Shown here: positions 9,336 through 18,238 of the stretch, one piece after another
Layout of the letters: each line of letters opens with the position of its first letter
Position numbering within the stretch: the stretch's first letter is position 1
From: an uncultured bacterium
GTDB taxonomy: Bacteria; Bacillota; Clostridia; Oscillospirales; Oscillospiraceae
Direction: 5' to 3'
Length of the DNA: 64,000 nucleotides
Assembly: GCA_949293245.1 (NCBI GenBank)
Contig: CASFCS010000005.1
Coordinates: 1-64,000 of the forward strand
Notes under the pieces: model-generated
The model's input: only the letters and a program-made list of their open reading frames with translations
The model's database searches: none
Told to the model about the DNA's origin: nothing
Program-made: the position numbers and the translations under genes

Positions 9336-9433
9336 GTCGATTTTCTTAAGTGGTCGCTTTTAGTGACTATGTGGTCAACGGGCAAAACCCGCCCCTGTCC
9401 CCGGCGCACCTCTGCCCTGCCGGCGCCGGGTCC

Positions 9434-10750
9434 TCAGGCTTCCTCCCCGCTCCCCTCCTGGGGCAGCGGGATCATAATGACCAAGTTAAAGCACCCCTCC
9501 TCCGTGCGGACAGTCATGACGCCGCTGTATTTTTTTACAATATGCCGGATGGAATCCAGGCCGAAGCCGTGGTGCCCCCGGTCCCCCTTGGTGGTCACAG
9601 GCAGGCCGTCCCGGAAGGTGAGCTTCTTCTCCAGGGGATTGATGATGTTGATGACCAGAAAGCGCTGCCGGCTGTGGACCAGCACGTCGATCACCCGGCG
9701 GCCCACCTCCCGGATGCCCCGCACCCCTTCAATGGCGTTGTCCAGGGCGTTGCCGAACACGGTATACAGGTCTACCGGGTCCATAAAGGACAGCGAACTG
9801 CCGTCGGCCACACAGTGGACCTGGATGGAGGCCGCCTCGCACTTGAGGCTCTTCTCGGTGAGCACCGTGTCCAGCACGTCGTTGCCCGTCTGCACCGCCG
9901 CGTCATAGATGCGCACCGCCTGCTCCAGTTCTTTGATATACCGCTCCCGCTCCTCCGGCCCGGCCATGGCCCGCATGGCGGCAATCTGGTGCTTGAGGTC
10001 GTGACACTTGTGGTTGATGAGGGCAATATTCTCCTTGGTGATGCTGTACTGCTCCTTTTGCTGGTGCCACAGCAGGTCCAGGGCCAGCAGCCTCTGCTTC
10101 ATGGCGCTTTTGCGGAAGAGGGCGTTTTGCAGATAGAGCACTGTCAGGCAGTAAAACTGGGACAGCAGGATCACGCCCCAGTTCACTGCCTGAGGCTGAA
10201 ACCTGTTCCCGCTGTACAAAAGGCTGCCCAAAAACTCAAACAGGATCAGCAGCAGCACCGCGGAGGTAAACTGCCGGGGGCCGATGTCGTACTCCCCGTC
10301 GTCCGGCACCCACCGGGCCACCGTCAGGGACAGCGCCGCAAAGGCGGGCACCGCCAGCAGAAGGCTCTCCACCCACCGCCACTCCTGTCCCATGGGCCAC
10401 GGCACCGCTCCCAGCACCCGGGCCAGAGCCCACAGCTCCAGCACCATCTGCTGGGTGATCACCGCCCACACGGCGCAGTAGGCCGCCGAGGCCAGCCTGG
10501 CCCGGCCCCAGAAGTGGAACATCACAATCAGCAGCGCCACGCTGGCAGGAAGCAGAAACAGGTTGGACAGCGGCCCTCTGATCCCCATCCAGTAATACAC
10601 CACCGCCAGGACCAGAAATCCCCCCAGGCCAATGAGGTTCCACCCCAGAGGGCGGCGGTTTTTCATGGGTACCAGGTACACCATCCCCGAAGCCCACATC
10701 AAAGCCGACATGTAGCAGCTTTGCAGCAGCTCCCAGCCCCCCTGATTCAT
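9434..10750 (-). CDS. GHKL-type sensor histidine kinase (AgrC/LytS-like)
   Basis: A 438-residue membrane sensor kinase. The first 220 residues form six or so membrane helices. A coiled linker follows, then the phosphoacceptor region INHKCHDLKHQ, then a HATPase_c_5 ATP-binding domain with N-box FGNALDNAIEG and G-box GHHGFGLDSI. The ATG at 10750 overlaps the regulator's stop (ATGA) and has GGGGGAG upstream; in-frame sequence before it is not membrane-like. It pairs with the LytTR regulator and presumably reports a sugar or cell-envelope signal to the glycosidase genes downstream, which is inference from position. Confidence 0.88.
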   Translation of the reverse strand: MNQGGWELLQSCYMSALMWASGMVYLVPMKNRRPLGWNLIGLGGFLVLAVVYYWMGIRGPLSNLFLLPASVALLIVMFHFWGRARLASAAYCAVWAVITQQMVLELWALARVLGAVPWPMGQEWRWVESLLLAVPAFAALSLTVARWVPDDGEYDIGPRQFTSAVLLLILFEFLGSLLYSGNRFQPQAVNWGVILLSQFYCLTVLYLQNALFRKSAMKQRLLALDLLWHQQKEQYSITKENIALINHKCHDLKHQIAAMRAMAGPEERERYIKELEQAVRIYDAAVQTGNDVLDTVLTEKSLKCEAASIQVHCVADGSSLSFMDPVDLYTVFGNALDNAIEGVRGIREVGRRVIDVLVHSRQRFLVINIINPLEKKLTFRDGLPVTTKGDRGHHGFGLDSIRHIVKKYSGVMTVRTEEGCFNLVIMIPLPQEGSGEEA

Positions 10751-11454
10751 GTGCTCCCCCCCACGTACTCCGCCAGGGAGGTGAGAAAGGCCGAGCGGTT
10801 GCGGCGGCTGACCTGAAGCTCGTGCCCCGCCACCATCACAGTGTCCTTTCGGATCTCCGTCACATACCGCAGGTTTACCAGATACCAGTAGTTGCACCGG
10901 GTAAAGTGGTAAGCCGCCAGCTCCTGCTCCGCCCGCTGCATGGTGCCCCGAAGCACATACTCCCCCTGGTCCGTGTGGTAGTGGAGCATGCGGTTTTGGA
11001 CCTCCACATAATAGATCTGCCGGGTATCCAGCCGCACCATGCCGTCCGCCGTGGAGAGGAGCACCTGTCCCGATTCCCTGCTGTGTACCCGGTTGAGGGC
11101 CCGCTGGAACTTCAGCTCGAAGGTCTGGTAGTCCACGGGCTTGAGGAGAAAGTCCAGGGCCCCTACCGAGTAGCCCCGGATGGCATAGTGGGCCATGTTG
11201 GTAATAAAGACAATGACCACATCGGCGTCGTGCCGGCGGATCTCCTCCGCGGCGTCCATACCGTTGACCTGGGGCATCTCGATGTCCAGCAAGATCACGT
11301 CAAATACCGGCCGGTACTCCCGCAGCAGCTCCTGGCCGTCGGAAAAGCGGGTGATCTGGACGTTCTCCCCCCGTTTCTCCATAAAGCGTTCTACATATTC
11401 CTGCATCTGGTTCTGAAAACCAGCTTCATCCTCCACAATGGCAACGTTCAGCAT
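10747..11454 (-). CDS. LytTR-family response regulator
   Basis: A 235-residue regulator. The receiver domain has acidic pocket VEDE, phosphoacceptor aspartate in DVILLDIEMP, and lysine in FLLKPVD. The C-terminal LytTR DNA-binding domain starts near residue 135 (RLDTRQIYYVEVQN) and ends NRSAFLTSLAEYVGG. The start MLNVAIVEDE at 11454 is preferred; a GTG four codons earlier sits too close to AGGAGAG. Cotranscribed with the kinase by a 4-base overlap. Likely target: the repeats at 9326-9370 ahead of the GH2 gene. Confidence 0.88.
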   Translation of the reverse strand: MLNVAIVEDEAGFQNQMQEYVERFMEKRGENVQITRFSDGQELLREYRPVFDVILLDIEMPQVNGMDAAEEIRRHDADVVIVFITNMAHYAIRGYSVGALDFLLKPVDYQTFELKFQRALNRVHSRESGQVLLSTADGMVRLDTRQIYYVEVQNRMLHYHTDQGEYVLRGTMQRAEQELAAYHFTRCNYWYLVNLRYVTEIRKDTVMVAGHELQVSRRNRSAFLTSLAEYVGGST

Positions 11455-11784
11455 ACCGCCTTGCACCTCTCCTGATATCAGACTGGCCCTCCGCCGCGGT
11501 CAGGACAGCCTGCCGTGTAGGACAATCGGGGGCATGATCCGGCCCGCCCCCGCCGGCGCCATTGGTTCCATCTCAGCCATGGTATATACTGCACAAATCA
11601 GGCCCAGCGATACCGCCCGAAATGTATCATTATTATATATAATGATATCCAGATTGAAAAAACAAGTCAACCCCTAATACAGCAATTTTTTTCCTGAAAG
11701 ACACAAAAAAACAGGGCGGCCGGGCCGCTTTCGCCGCCTGGCCGCCGCTGATATGGAAAATCGCTCCCGGAAGGCCCCGGTACC
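11455..11784. other. Intergenic region between LytTR regulator and GtrA-like gene
   Basis: No gene is seen. The stretch 11620-11700 is AT-rich with the palindromic run ATTATATATAAT and probably carries the regulator operon promoter; no clean -35/-10 pair was fixed. The GtrA-like gene's terminator occupies 11703-11746. Confidence 0.5.
11703..11746 (-). terminator. Terminator of the GtrA-like gene
   Basis: GGCGGCC...GGCCGCC with an inner GCGGCGAAAGC turn, followed on the minus strand by CTGTTTTTTTG. Classic intrinsic terminator 39 bases past the stop. Confidence 0.85.
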
Positions 11785-12438
11785 TTATTTCTTGGAGGTG
11801 CCCCAGCCGGGGGAGAAGATCTTGTTGTCCACGGCAAAGATGATGACCATAGCCACGCCGCCGGTGACCACAGTGGTGACAATGCTCTGAATGGTGTTGC
11901 GCAGAGCCTCGTTGGTGATGAGGGCGTTGGTGACAGGGTTCCACACGCAGGTGAACAGGTTCATCACCAGGAACACCGCAATGGTGGCCAGGAGGTGCAT
12001 CCCGATCTGGGGCGCCAGGGGGCCGTGGCTCTTGAAGGTGACATTGCGCTGGAGGGGGAAGTTGATGCACTCGCCCAGGAAGATGGTGGTCAGGTTGGCC
12101 AGGGTGAAGGCCAGGCCGCCGCTGACGACGCCGTTGGCGTCGGTCTCCAGGGCGTTGCCGATGATGGCCAGGTTGAAGTCCACGCCGAACAACGTCACGG
12201 GGATGTTGGGCCAGAGCCACTCCGTGTTGCCCACCAGGTTGCGGAAAAGCATGGGCAGGAACATCAGCAGCAGCATCTTGATAAACGTGACCACATAGCT
12301 GAAAATAATGAACAGGCCGCCCTTGCGGATCCACTCCGCAGCCTTGGGATGCTTGGCGGCAAAGTTGGCCACAAAACCGGTGGCGGGCTTGCCCTGCTCC
12401 TTGGCCCCGTTGTCAGTCGCGTTGGAATTGACACTCAT
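11785..12438 (-). CDS. GtrA-like integral membrane protein
   Basis: A 217-residue protein with a polar N-terminus of about 40 residues and four membrane helices (about 42-70, 100-125, 145-165, 190-208). The second helix ends with ECINFPLQRNVTFKS, matching the N-F-x-L-x-R-x-x-x-F signature of the GtrA/polyisoprenyl-linked sugar translocase family. AAGGAGG precedes the ATG. GtrA proteins are thought to move lipid-linked sugars for glycosylation of surface polymers. It is flanked by its own terminator and a long upstream gap, so it is probably monocistronic. Confidence 0.7.
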   Translation of the reverse strand: MSVNSNATDNGAKEQGKPATGFVANFAAKHPKAAEWIRKGGLFIIFSYVVTFIKMLLLMFLPMLFRNLVGNTEWLWPNIPVTLFGVDFNLAIIGNALETDANGVVSGGLAFTLANLTTIFLGECINFPLQRNVTFKSHGPLAPQIGMHLLATIAVFLVMNLFTCVWNPVTNALITNEALRNTIQSIVTTVVTGGVAMVIIFAVDNKIFSPGWGTSKK

Positions 12439-13258
12439 GGTTGCGTTTCCTCCTTAAACTTCATGCTGTTTTCTTTTCACATTGCAGGGCCCTTCCCCAC
12501 AGATGTGGCTGGTCCCGCGGGTCTTTGCGCGCAGTTGTCGATCCCGGTCTTTCCCTCCTCCTGAACTCTGCCTTCCCATTGCTTCCCTGCGCCAGATGAG
12601 GAGTTCTCCCCTCTCCTCCTGGGGATCAGATACAAATATGGAGCGGACTGGCCGTTGTCCACTCCGCTCCCAAGATCCTCTCCCGCCTTCCCGGCGCTCT
12701 GCCGCCAGCCTCGCTGCGGCGCTTTTGATGCATTTATTCTATACAGGATATGTCAGAAAGTCAAGGCCGCTCCTGGAGGACCTGCCGCCCCCAGCCAGGC
12801 CATTTTTGTCCCCTTCTCCCTGCCAGTACCTTAAATATGTCTAAAAATCGGTCATTTTTTGGCCATTCCCATACCACCCATTCCCCGGTGGGCTCAGCCC
12901 GGCCGGATTCCGCCCCCTGTTTGCCCAGCACAGCGGCTTTGTGTCCCATTTCTATATTTCCAGGCAGTTTTGTTTAAAAAATCAAAACACAGCCCGTCTT
13001 TCCACACCTGGACCACTGTTTTGTCCTGTATTTTTCCTGAAACGGCTTGTTTTCTCAGCTTTTTCGGCATCAGGCATTCAGGTGCCCTCACCAGCCTGCC
13101 GAGAGGAATCTCTCGCATTTCCCTTGCGCGCCGCCCCCCATTATTGGTATACTGTTTTCGACATACATCAACACACAGGCCATACCGGACTTTTGCCCGG
13201 GCAGGTTTAAACGGTGGTTTCGTCGCGTATGTATACCAAATTACGGAGTGAGTTTACT
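12439..13258. other. Long intergenic region with an inverted repeat
   Basis: 820 bases between the leftward GtrA-like gene and the rightward MerR-like gene, with no credible gene. GGAGCGGA (12640-12647) and TCCGCTCC (12663-12670) form an 8-bp inverted repeat with a 15-base spacer. 12830-13060 is AT-rich and likely promoter-bearing. Nothing else is recognised. Confidence 0.5.
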
Positions 13259-14059
13259 ATGGAGGCACCGCGTCCCCTCTTCGATCTGACTAAGCTGTCC
13301 CACTGGCTGGGCATCTCTGACAACGGTCTGCTGCTCTACGCCAGAGAAAAAATCATACCTGACGGCGATCACGGGGGGAACGGACTGGGCATCAGCGACT
13401 GCGGCAAGCTTTTCCAAAGCCGGATTCTCACAGGCTTTGGCTTTACCATCAAGGAGGCCACGGGGATGATGCGCCAGTGCGACTTTGAGTCGCAGCACCA
13501 GACTCTGGACGAGATGGAGTGCGCCATGCAGGACGAGCTGGTGTCCCTGGCGGAGCGGCTGCGCTGTCTCCACCAGTGGCAGGGGCTGCTGCGGGAGTTT
13601 CACGCCGACCCTGAGGCATGCTGTATCGTCCCCGCCCCCGACCTCTATTTTCTTCCCATCCACGATCAGGACCTCCACGCCTCCGACGCCCAGGACCACT
13701 GCGCCCAGTGGCTCTCCCAGGCCCCCTATATCATCCCCACCATTATGGCGCAGCCCGGTGGGAACCAGGCGTGGTACGGCGCTTCGGCCAATTTGCGGGA
13801 TATCCGCCGCCTGGCCCTTCCCACAGACCACGCCATCTCCCTGGCCCAGCGCAGCGAGCTCTATCTGCGGGGGTTCCTCCGCTATCCCTCGGAGAGCTTC
13901 ATCACCCCGCAGCTGTGCACCCGCCTTCTGGAGGCGGCCCGGAACAAGGGCTACCAGGTCACCGGCCCCCTCTTCAGCCGCCACCTGCTGTGCGAGCAGG
14001 TGGACGACATCTGGCAATATTGCGCCGAGGTCTACCTTCCCGTGTCCAGGCAGGCCTGA
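13259..14059 (+). CDS. MerR-like transcription regulator with effector domain
   Basis: A 266-residue protein. The N-terminal 75 residues resemble a MerR winged helix-turn-helix (FDLTKLSHWLGISDNGLLLYAREKIIP) with a basic-to-acidic wing, then a dimerisation helix rich in acidic residues (about 80-110) and a 150-residue C-terminal domain resembling GyrI-like ligand-binding folds. The ATG at 13259 follows CGGAG by about 10 bases; ATGs further upstream lack a ribosome site. It stands alone, so the target and ligand are unknown. Confidence 0.7.
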   Translation: MEAPRPLFDLTKLSHWLGISDNGLLLYAREKIIPDGDHGGNGLGISDCGKLFQSRILTGFGFTIKEATGMMRQCDFESQHQTLDEMECAMQDELVSLAERLRCLHQWQGLLREFHADPEACCIVPAPDLYFLPIHDQDLHASDAQDHCAQWLSQAPYIIPTIMAQPGGNQAWYGASANLRDIRRLALPTDHAISLAQRSELYLRGFLRYPSESFITPQLCTRLLEAARNKGYQVTGPLFSRHLLCEQVDDIWQYCAEVYLPVSRQA

Positions 14060-14082
14060 TCCCACAAAAATATAGGCCTGTT

Positions 14083-14220
14083 GCAAAATTGACATTTTGC
14101 ACATGCCTGTCATTGCGAGCCAGTGCGCACACTGGCGTGGCAATCCGTATCCCCGGCAAGGAAGGCGGATTCCCACGAAAAACGGCCGCCCGGTGGGCGG
14201 CCGTTTTTCTCGGAATGACG
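14083..14220. repeat. Composite GTCATT/AATCCG repeat with embedded hairpins
   Basis: A left unit has GTCATTGCGAG, hairpin CCAGTG-CGCA-CACTGG, then CGTGGCAATCCG. An inverted right unit has CGGATTCCCACG, a terminator-grade hairpin, then CTCGGAATGAC. The two units share flanks but carry different central hairpins, like a short palindromic dispersed repeat. A separate GCAAAAT-TGAC-ATTTTGC hairpin precedes it (14083-14100). Confidence 0.6.
14178..14208. terminator. Bidirectional terminator between convergent genes
   Basis: AAAAACGGCCGCCC-GGT-GGGCGGCCGTTTTT: a perfect 14-bp stem with A-tract and T-tract on both sides. It can end both the MerR-like gene (plus) and the SLH glycosidase gene (minus). 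It forms the core of the right half of the composite repeat. Confidence 0.85.
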
Positions 14221-14261
14221 GGGTTTTGTGCAGCCTGTGCATGATCTGCGCACAGGGGTTC

Positions 14262-16724
14262 TCAGGTGCCTGTCTGGTCCATGCTCTGGCTGAACAGCAG
14301 CAGGATCTTGGCCACCTCCGCCCGGGTGATGGAGGCTGTGGGCTTCAGGTTACCGTTGTCCCCCCCCACGATGCCCAGGGCCACCAGGGTCTCCACATGG
14401 GGTCTGGCCCAGGAGGCCACCTGGTCCTGGTCGAGGAAGGAAGACAGGTCACAGCTCAGCCCCTCCCCCCGGATGCGGCCCAGGATGGTCATGGCCTCCT
14501 GGCGGCTGATCTGGTTGGCGCAGTTGGCGTACAGATTCCCCTGGCCGTCGTTGCTCCCCGCCAGCACGCCGGTGGCGTACATGGCCTTCACATAGGGCAA
14601 CGCCCAGCCGGCGATGTCCGCCGTGTCGGCAAAGGGGAGCTCCACCTGCTCATAGTCCGCCGTATTCACCCCCAGCAGGCGGCACACCATGGTGAGAAAC
14701 TCCCCCCGGGTGATGGGACTGCCCGGCTGGTAGGTGAAGGTGCCGTCCCCGTTGCTGTACCCGGCGGCGATGCCCAGCACGTAGAGCTGGGAGATGTAGT
14801 CCTCGGCCCAGTGGCCGTCGATGTCGGTGAAGGGGTCGGGGCGGGACACCGTCACGGGGATGGTCACGGTCACCCCCCCGGCGGAGGCGGTGATGGTGCC
14901 GCTGCCCCGGGTGGAGGAGGCAGTGAAAGTGCCCTGGGCGTCAATGGTGCCCGGGTTGCCGGTGACGGTCCAGGTCACGTCACTGTCCCCGCCGATCACC
15001 GGCAGGTTGCGGTAGGTCATGACGGCGTCCAGAGAGACCACGGCGTCGGGCTCCAGGGTGAGGGAGGTAACGGAAGAAGTGCTCCCGGTCCTGTACACCT
15101 TCAGGGAGGAGAGGCTGCTCACCACCAGCAGCTCCAGGCTGCCGGTGGCGCCGGTGACGGGGTCGGTCACCTGGATGGTCACGTTCCCCGAGGCCCCGGC
15201 GGCGTCGTAATACACCCGCTGGACAGTGGTTGTCTCTCCGGCAGGGTCCTCTCCGGCCTGGGTGCCCTCAGCAGTTCCGCCGGCGGCCCCTGCGGTCTGG
15301 ACCGGCTCGTCCACCACAGTCACCGTGCCGGCGCTGGCGGTCCAGGTGAGGTCGTGGAGGGAGCCGGTGTATTCAGCGGGGCAGAAGGCGCTGTCCACCC
15401 CGGTGAGGGTGAGCTCCGCTTTGGTGCCTTTGAGCACCACGTCGGTGCCCTGGGCGGTGTCCAGATAGAAGGAGCTCACCGTCCCCGTGGCCTGGGGCTC
15501 CGTCACCAGGAAAATACCCGTGGCCACAGAGCGCTGGGCGCCGTCCGAGGGGCTGTTGGTGACGGCAAAGCTGCTGCTCCCCGGCAGGGTTGCTCCCAGC
15601 GTGGTGGAGCCGCCGCCGTCCATATTGACCGCGGTGACGCACCCCAGCTCGATGAGGCGCTTGGCCACCTGGGTCATGGTGGCCCCCACGCTGTACCCGT
15701 TCTGGCGGCCGTCAATGGTGTAGAAGATCACGGTGCCGTCGGCCTTGATGCCCACGGCGGTGCGGGGGGATGCCCCCGCCGCCAGGCCGGAGACCACGCT
15801 GCCGTTCTCCACCAGGCACTCCAGGCCGCTGACGCCGGTGACCGCCGTGTTCCACTGCTGGTCATTGGCGGCCACGGTGAGATCCACCTGGTCCCCGGGC
15901 TGGAGAGCGGAGAGAAGGTTGCGGTTATACTCGCTGCTGTTGGAGTTGATGGACAGCACATAGCACCCCGCCGGGATGGAGTTGTCCTCCTTGGAGTCCC
16001 GGATGTAGAGCACCCGGCAGGGGGTCTTGCGGCCCACCGCCAGCTGGCTGCCCACGTTCTGCCACTGGAGGTCCATGTACATCTCGGGGGTGTACTCCTC
16101 CTCGGGGATGGGCTGGACCACCACGTCCACCCCGGTGACGGTATTCTTGGTGGTGGCGCCGAACTCATCGGTAAAGAGATAGCACCCGCCGTCCTGCCGG
16201 ATCTTGTTGATGCCCCACAAAGGGATGGTCTGGCCGGTGGGCAGGTTGACATTCATGGTCAGGCTGGTCTTGGTCAGGAAGGCGGTGCCGTCGGCCTGGA
16301 AGCCCAGGGCCCAGGCGTTGTCCGTGGTGGCGCTGCGGATCACCCCGTCGGTGATCACCAGGCCGATGGACACCCCGCTGGTGGTGTTGAAGTACCCGCC
16401 GTTGATGCCGGCAGCCACCCGCAGGCCCTGGCTCTCCAGTCCCGCGGCCATGGAGGCCACCGTCTTGCGGGAGGACATGGTGCTCCCGGTGGCCACCACC
16501 GGTGTCACATCCCCGCCGGGGGTGTATGTAATATAGTTCTCCGTCCGCAGGTCGGAGTAGGTGGCGCTCCACAAACTGCCGTTGGTCACCGTCACCCCCT
16601 GGGCCACGGTGGTGGTCCGGTCCCGCAGCTCGGTGCCCAGGGCCTCCGAGGCCAGGGCCGGCGTGGTGAGGAGGAGCGCCGCCGCCAGGATCAGGGCTGC
16701 CCCTCGTCTAAGGTATCTGCTCAT
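14262..16724 (-). CDS. Surface phosphodiester glycosidase with SLH anchor
   Basis: An 820-residue exported protein: signal peptide (LRRGAALILAAALLLTTPALA), then a NAGPA-type phosphodiester glycosidase domain (about 60-410) with GINGGYFNT, RTAVGIKADG and VNMDGGGSTT. Ig-like/Big_2-like stretches follow (about 415-630), then three S-layer-homology repeats (about 635-820: FTDIDGHWAEDYI, FADTADIAGWALPYV, and a third ending KILLLFSQ). NAGPA domains hydrolyse GlcNAc-phosphodiester links; here the natural substrate may be a cell-wall or teichoic-type polymer. The SLH repeats should tether it to secondary wall polymers outside the cell. It is monocistronic, with its own terminator. Confidence 0.9.
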   Translation of the reverse strand: MSRYLRRGAALILAAALLLTTPALASEALGTELRDRTTTVAQGVTVTNGSLWSATYSDLRTENYITYTPGGDVTPVVATGSTMSSRKTVASMAAGLESQGLRVAAGINGGYFNTTSGVSIGLVITDGVIRSATTDNAWALGFQADGTAFLTKTSLTMNVNLPTGQTIPLWGINKIRQDGGCYLFTDEFGATTKNTVTGVDVVVQPIPEEEYTPEMYMDLQWQNVGSQLAVGRKTPCRVLYIRDSKEDNSIPAGCYVLSINSNSSEYNRNLLSALQPGDQVDLTVAANDQQWNTAVTGVSGLECLVENGSVVSGLAAGASPRTAVGIKADGTVIFYTIDGRQNGYSVGATMTQVAKRLIELGCVTAVNMDGGGSTTLGATLPGSSSFAVTNSPSDGAQRSVATGIFLVTEPQATGTVSSFYLDTAQGTDVVLKGTKAELTLTGVDSAFCPAEYTGSLHDLTWTASAGTVTVVDEPVQTAGAAGGTAEGTQAGEDPAGETTTVQRVYYDAAGASGNVTIQVTDPVTGATGSLELLVVSSLSSLKVYRTGSTSSVTSLTLEPDAVVSLDAVMTYRNLPVIGGDSDVTWTVTGNPGTIDAQGTFTASSTRGSGTITASAGGVTVTIPVTVSRPDPFTDIDGHWAEDYISQLYVLGIAAGYSNGDGTFTYQPGSPITRGEFLTMVCRLLGVNTADYEQVELPFADTADIAGWALPYVKAMYATGVLAGSNDGQGNLYANCANQISRQEAMTILGRIRGEGLSCDLSSFLDQDQVASWARPHVETLVALGIVGGDNGNLKPTASITRAEVAKILLLFSQSMDQTGT

Positions 16725-16758
16725 AGTGTCCTCCTGTTTTCCGTGGGTGGGTCTGCTT

Positions 16759-16777
16759 TCCGGCGCCCCTTCCGGGC
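16759..16777. promoter_or_regulatory. Hairpin in the SLH-glycosidase upstream region
   Basis: GGCGCCC-CTTCC-GGGCGCC, a perfect 7-bp inverted repeat 35 bases ahead of the glycosidase start and downstream of the hemW terminator. It may be an operator or leader hairpin; no T-tract. Confidence 0.35.
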
Positions 16778-16840
16778 GCCTTAATGGTCATTATGTTAAC
16801 ACATTTCTCCCCCGCTGTAAACCCGGGCAACGGGGCAAAA

Positions 16841-16868
16841 ATCCCCTGCGGATCACTCCGCAGGGGAT
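16841..16868 (-). terminator. Terminator of hemW
   Basis: ATCCCCTGCGGA-TCAC-TCCGCAGGGGAT, a perfect 12-bp stem followed on the minus strand by TTTTTGCC, 8 bases past the hemW stop. Confidence 0.88.
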
Positions 16869-16876
16869 AAACGGGG

Positions 16877-18088
16877 TTATTCCTGCTCCTTTGGGGGGAT
16901 CTGGCCCTTTCTGGCCTTGTCCAGCATATCCTCCAGGGTCTCGTTCTCCTGGAGCTCCATCAGGTCCCCGATGAGGCGGTTGGACAGGAGGAAGCCCTCG
17001 GGCGTCAGCCGCCAGCGGCGGTCCACCCGCCGGGCCCAGCCCCGCTGCTCAAACTCCGCAAGCCGGGCGGACAGGGGGTCGAAATTCATGAAGTACTTCC
17101 GGCGGTACTCCCACTCCTCGATGCCCCGGGTGGTGCGCAGCCGGAGCATCAGGTATTCCCCGCACCGCTCCCGCTGGGGGATGTTCTCCATCTGGTCCAG
17201 AATGGCGCCGCCGCTCTCCACCCCGGCGATGTAGCCCTCCAGATCCCGCTGGAAGCTGTACCGGCAGCCGCCGAAGTCGGAGTGGGCCCCGGGGCCGAAA
17301 CCCAGGTACTCCCGCCCCATCCAGTATTTCATATTGTGCCGGGACTGGAAGCCCCGCTTGGCGAAGTTGGAGATCTCATACTGGTGGTACCCCGCCTCCT
17401 CCAGCCGCTTCACCGCCCACAGGTAGCAGTCGGCCTGGAGGTCGTCGTCGGGCAGCACCTCTCCCGCCGCCACCCGGGCGCACAGGGGGGTGCCCGGCTC
17501 CACCTTCAGCCCGTAGCAGGACAGGTGCTCCGGCGCGAGCCGGATGGCCTCCTCCACCGAGGCCCGCCAGTCCTCCATGGTCTGGCCGGGCAGGCCGTAG
17601 ATCAGGTCCAGGCTCAGGTTGTGGATCTTGGCGGAGCGCACATCCTCCACCGCACGGCAGGTCTGGCTGTGGTCGTGGGGGCGGCCCACCGACTGGAGCT
17701 CCTCCCCCAAAGCGGACTGCATCCCCATGGAGACCCGGTTCACCCCCGCCCGGCGCAGCCGGATCAGGTCCCGGCGGGTGACGCTGTCGGGGTTGACCTC
17801 CACGGTGATCTCCGCATCCCGGGTGAGGCGGAACTGCTTGCGCACCAGGGCCAGCAGCTCCCGCAGGCGCTTCTCCCCGTAGTAGCTGGGAGTACCCCCG
17901 CCGAAGTACACCGTGTCCACCCCGTAGCCCCTGGCCTGGGGAGCGGTCTCCCTGATGTGCCGGGACAGGGCCTTCTGGTAGTCGTCCATCCGGTCCTCCC
18001 GCCCCGCCAGGGAGTAGAAATCGCAATAGCTGCACTTACTGCGGCAGAAGGGGATGTGGATATAGATCCCAATGGTTTTCGAGCTCAT
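16877..18088 (-). CDS. hemW: Radical SAM protein HemW (heme chaperone)
   Basis: A 403-residue HemW/HemN-like radical SAM protein. IYIHIPFCRSKCSYCDFYS near residue 10 holds the CxxxCxxC [4Fe-4S] ligands; GGGTPSYY and VNPDS are SAM-site motifs; the C-terminal HemN domain starts near 300. It lacks the extra N-terminal region of true coproporphyrinogen oxidase HemN, and HemW homologues act in heme trafficking. The ATG at 18088 fits the family; longer in-frame starts read through non-homologous sequence. Monocistronic between two strong terminators. Confidence 0.92.
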   Translation of the reverse strand: MSSKTIGIYIHIPFCRSKCSYCDFYSLAGREDRMDDYQKALSRHIRETAPQARGYGVDTVYFGGGTPSYYGEKRLRELLALVRKQFRLTRDAEITVEVNPDSVTRRDLIRLRRAGVNRVSMGMQSALGEELQSVGRPHDHSQTCRAVEDVRSAKIHNLSLDLIYGLPGQTMEDWRASVEEAIRLAPEHLSCYGLKVEPGTPLCARVAAGEVLPDDDLQADCYLWAVKRLEEAGYHQYEISNFAKRGFQSRHNMKYWMGREYLGFGPGAHSDFGGCRYSFQRDLEGYIAGVESGGAILDQMENIPQRERCGEYLMLRLRTTRGIEEWEYRRKYFMNFDPLSARLAEFEQRGWARRVDRRWRLTPEGFLLSNRLIGDLMELQENETLEDMLDKARKGQIPPKEQE

Positions 18089-18162
18089 GACGGCGCCTCG
18101 CCCTCCTCGCCGGGGCTCTCCCCAAAGGGAGACGGCCATTCCCAGCGGCATAAAAAGAAAGT

Positions 18163-18199
18163 CCTGCACAAGGGGCCGCGGCGCGGCCCCTTGTGCAGG
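18163..18199 (-). terminator. Terminator of the CmpB-like gene
   Basis: A perfect 18-bp inverted repeat around one central base (CCTGCACAAGGGGCCGCG and its complement), followed on the minus strand by ACTTTCTTTTTAT. It separates the CmpB-like gene from hemW. Confidence 0.85.
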
Positions 18200-18238
18200 T
18201 AACATCATACACGATTTTCTTTTGGTTTGCAACGACTC

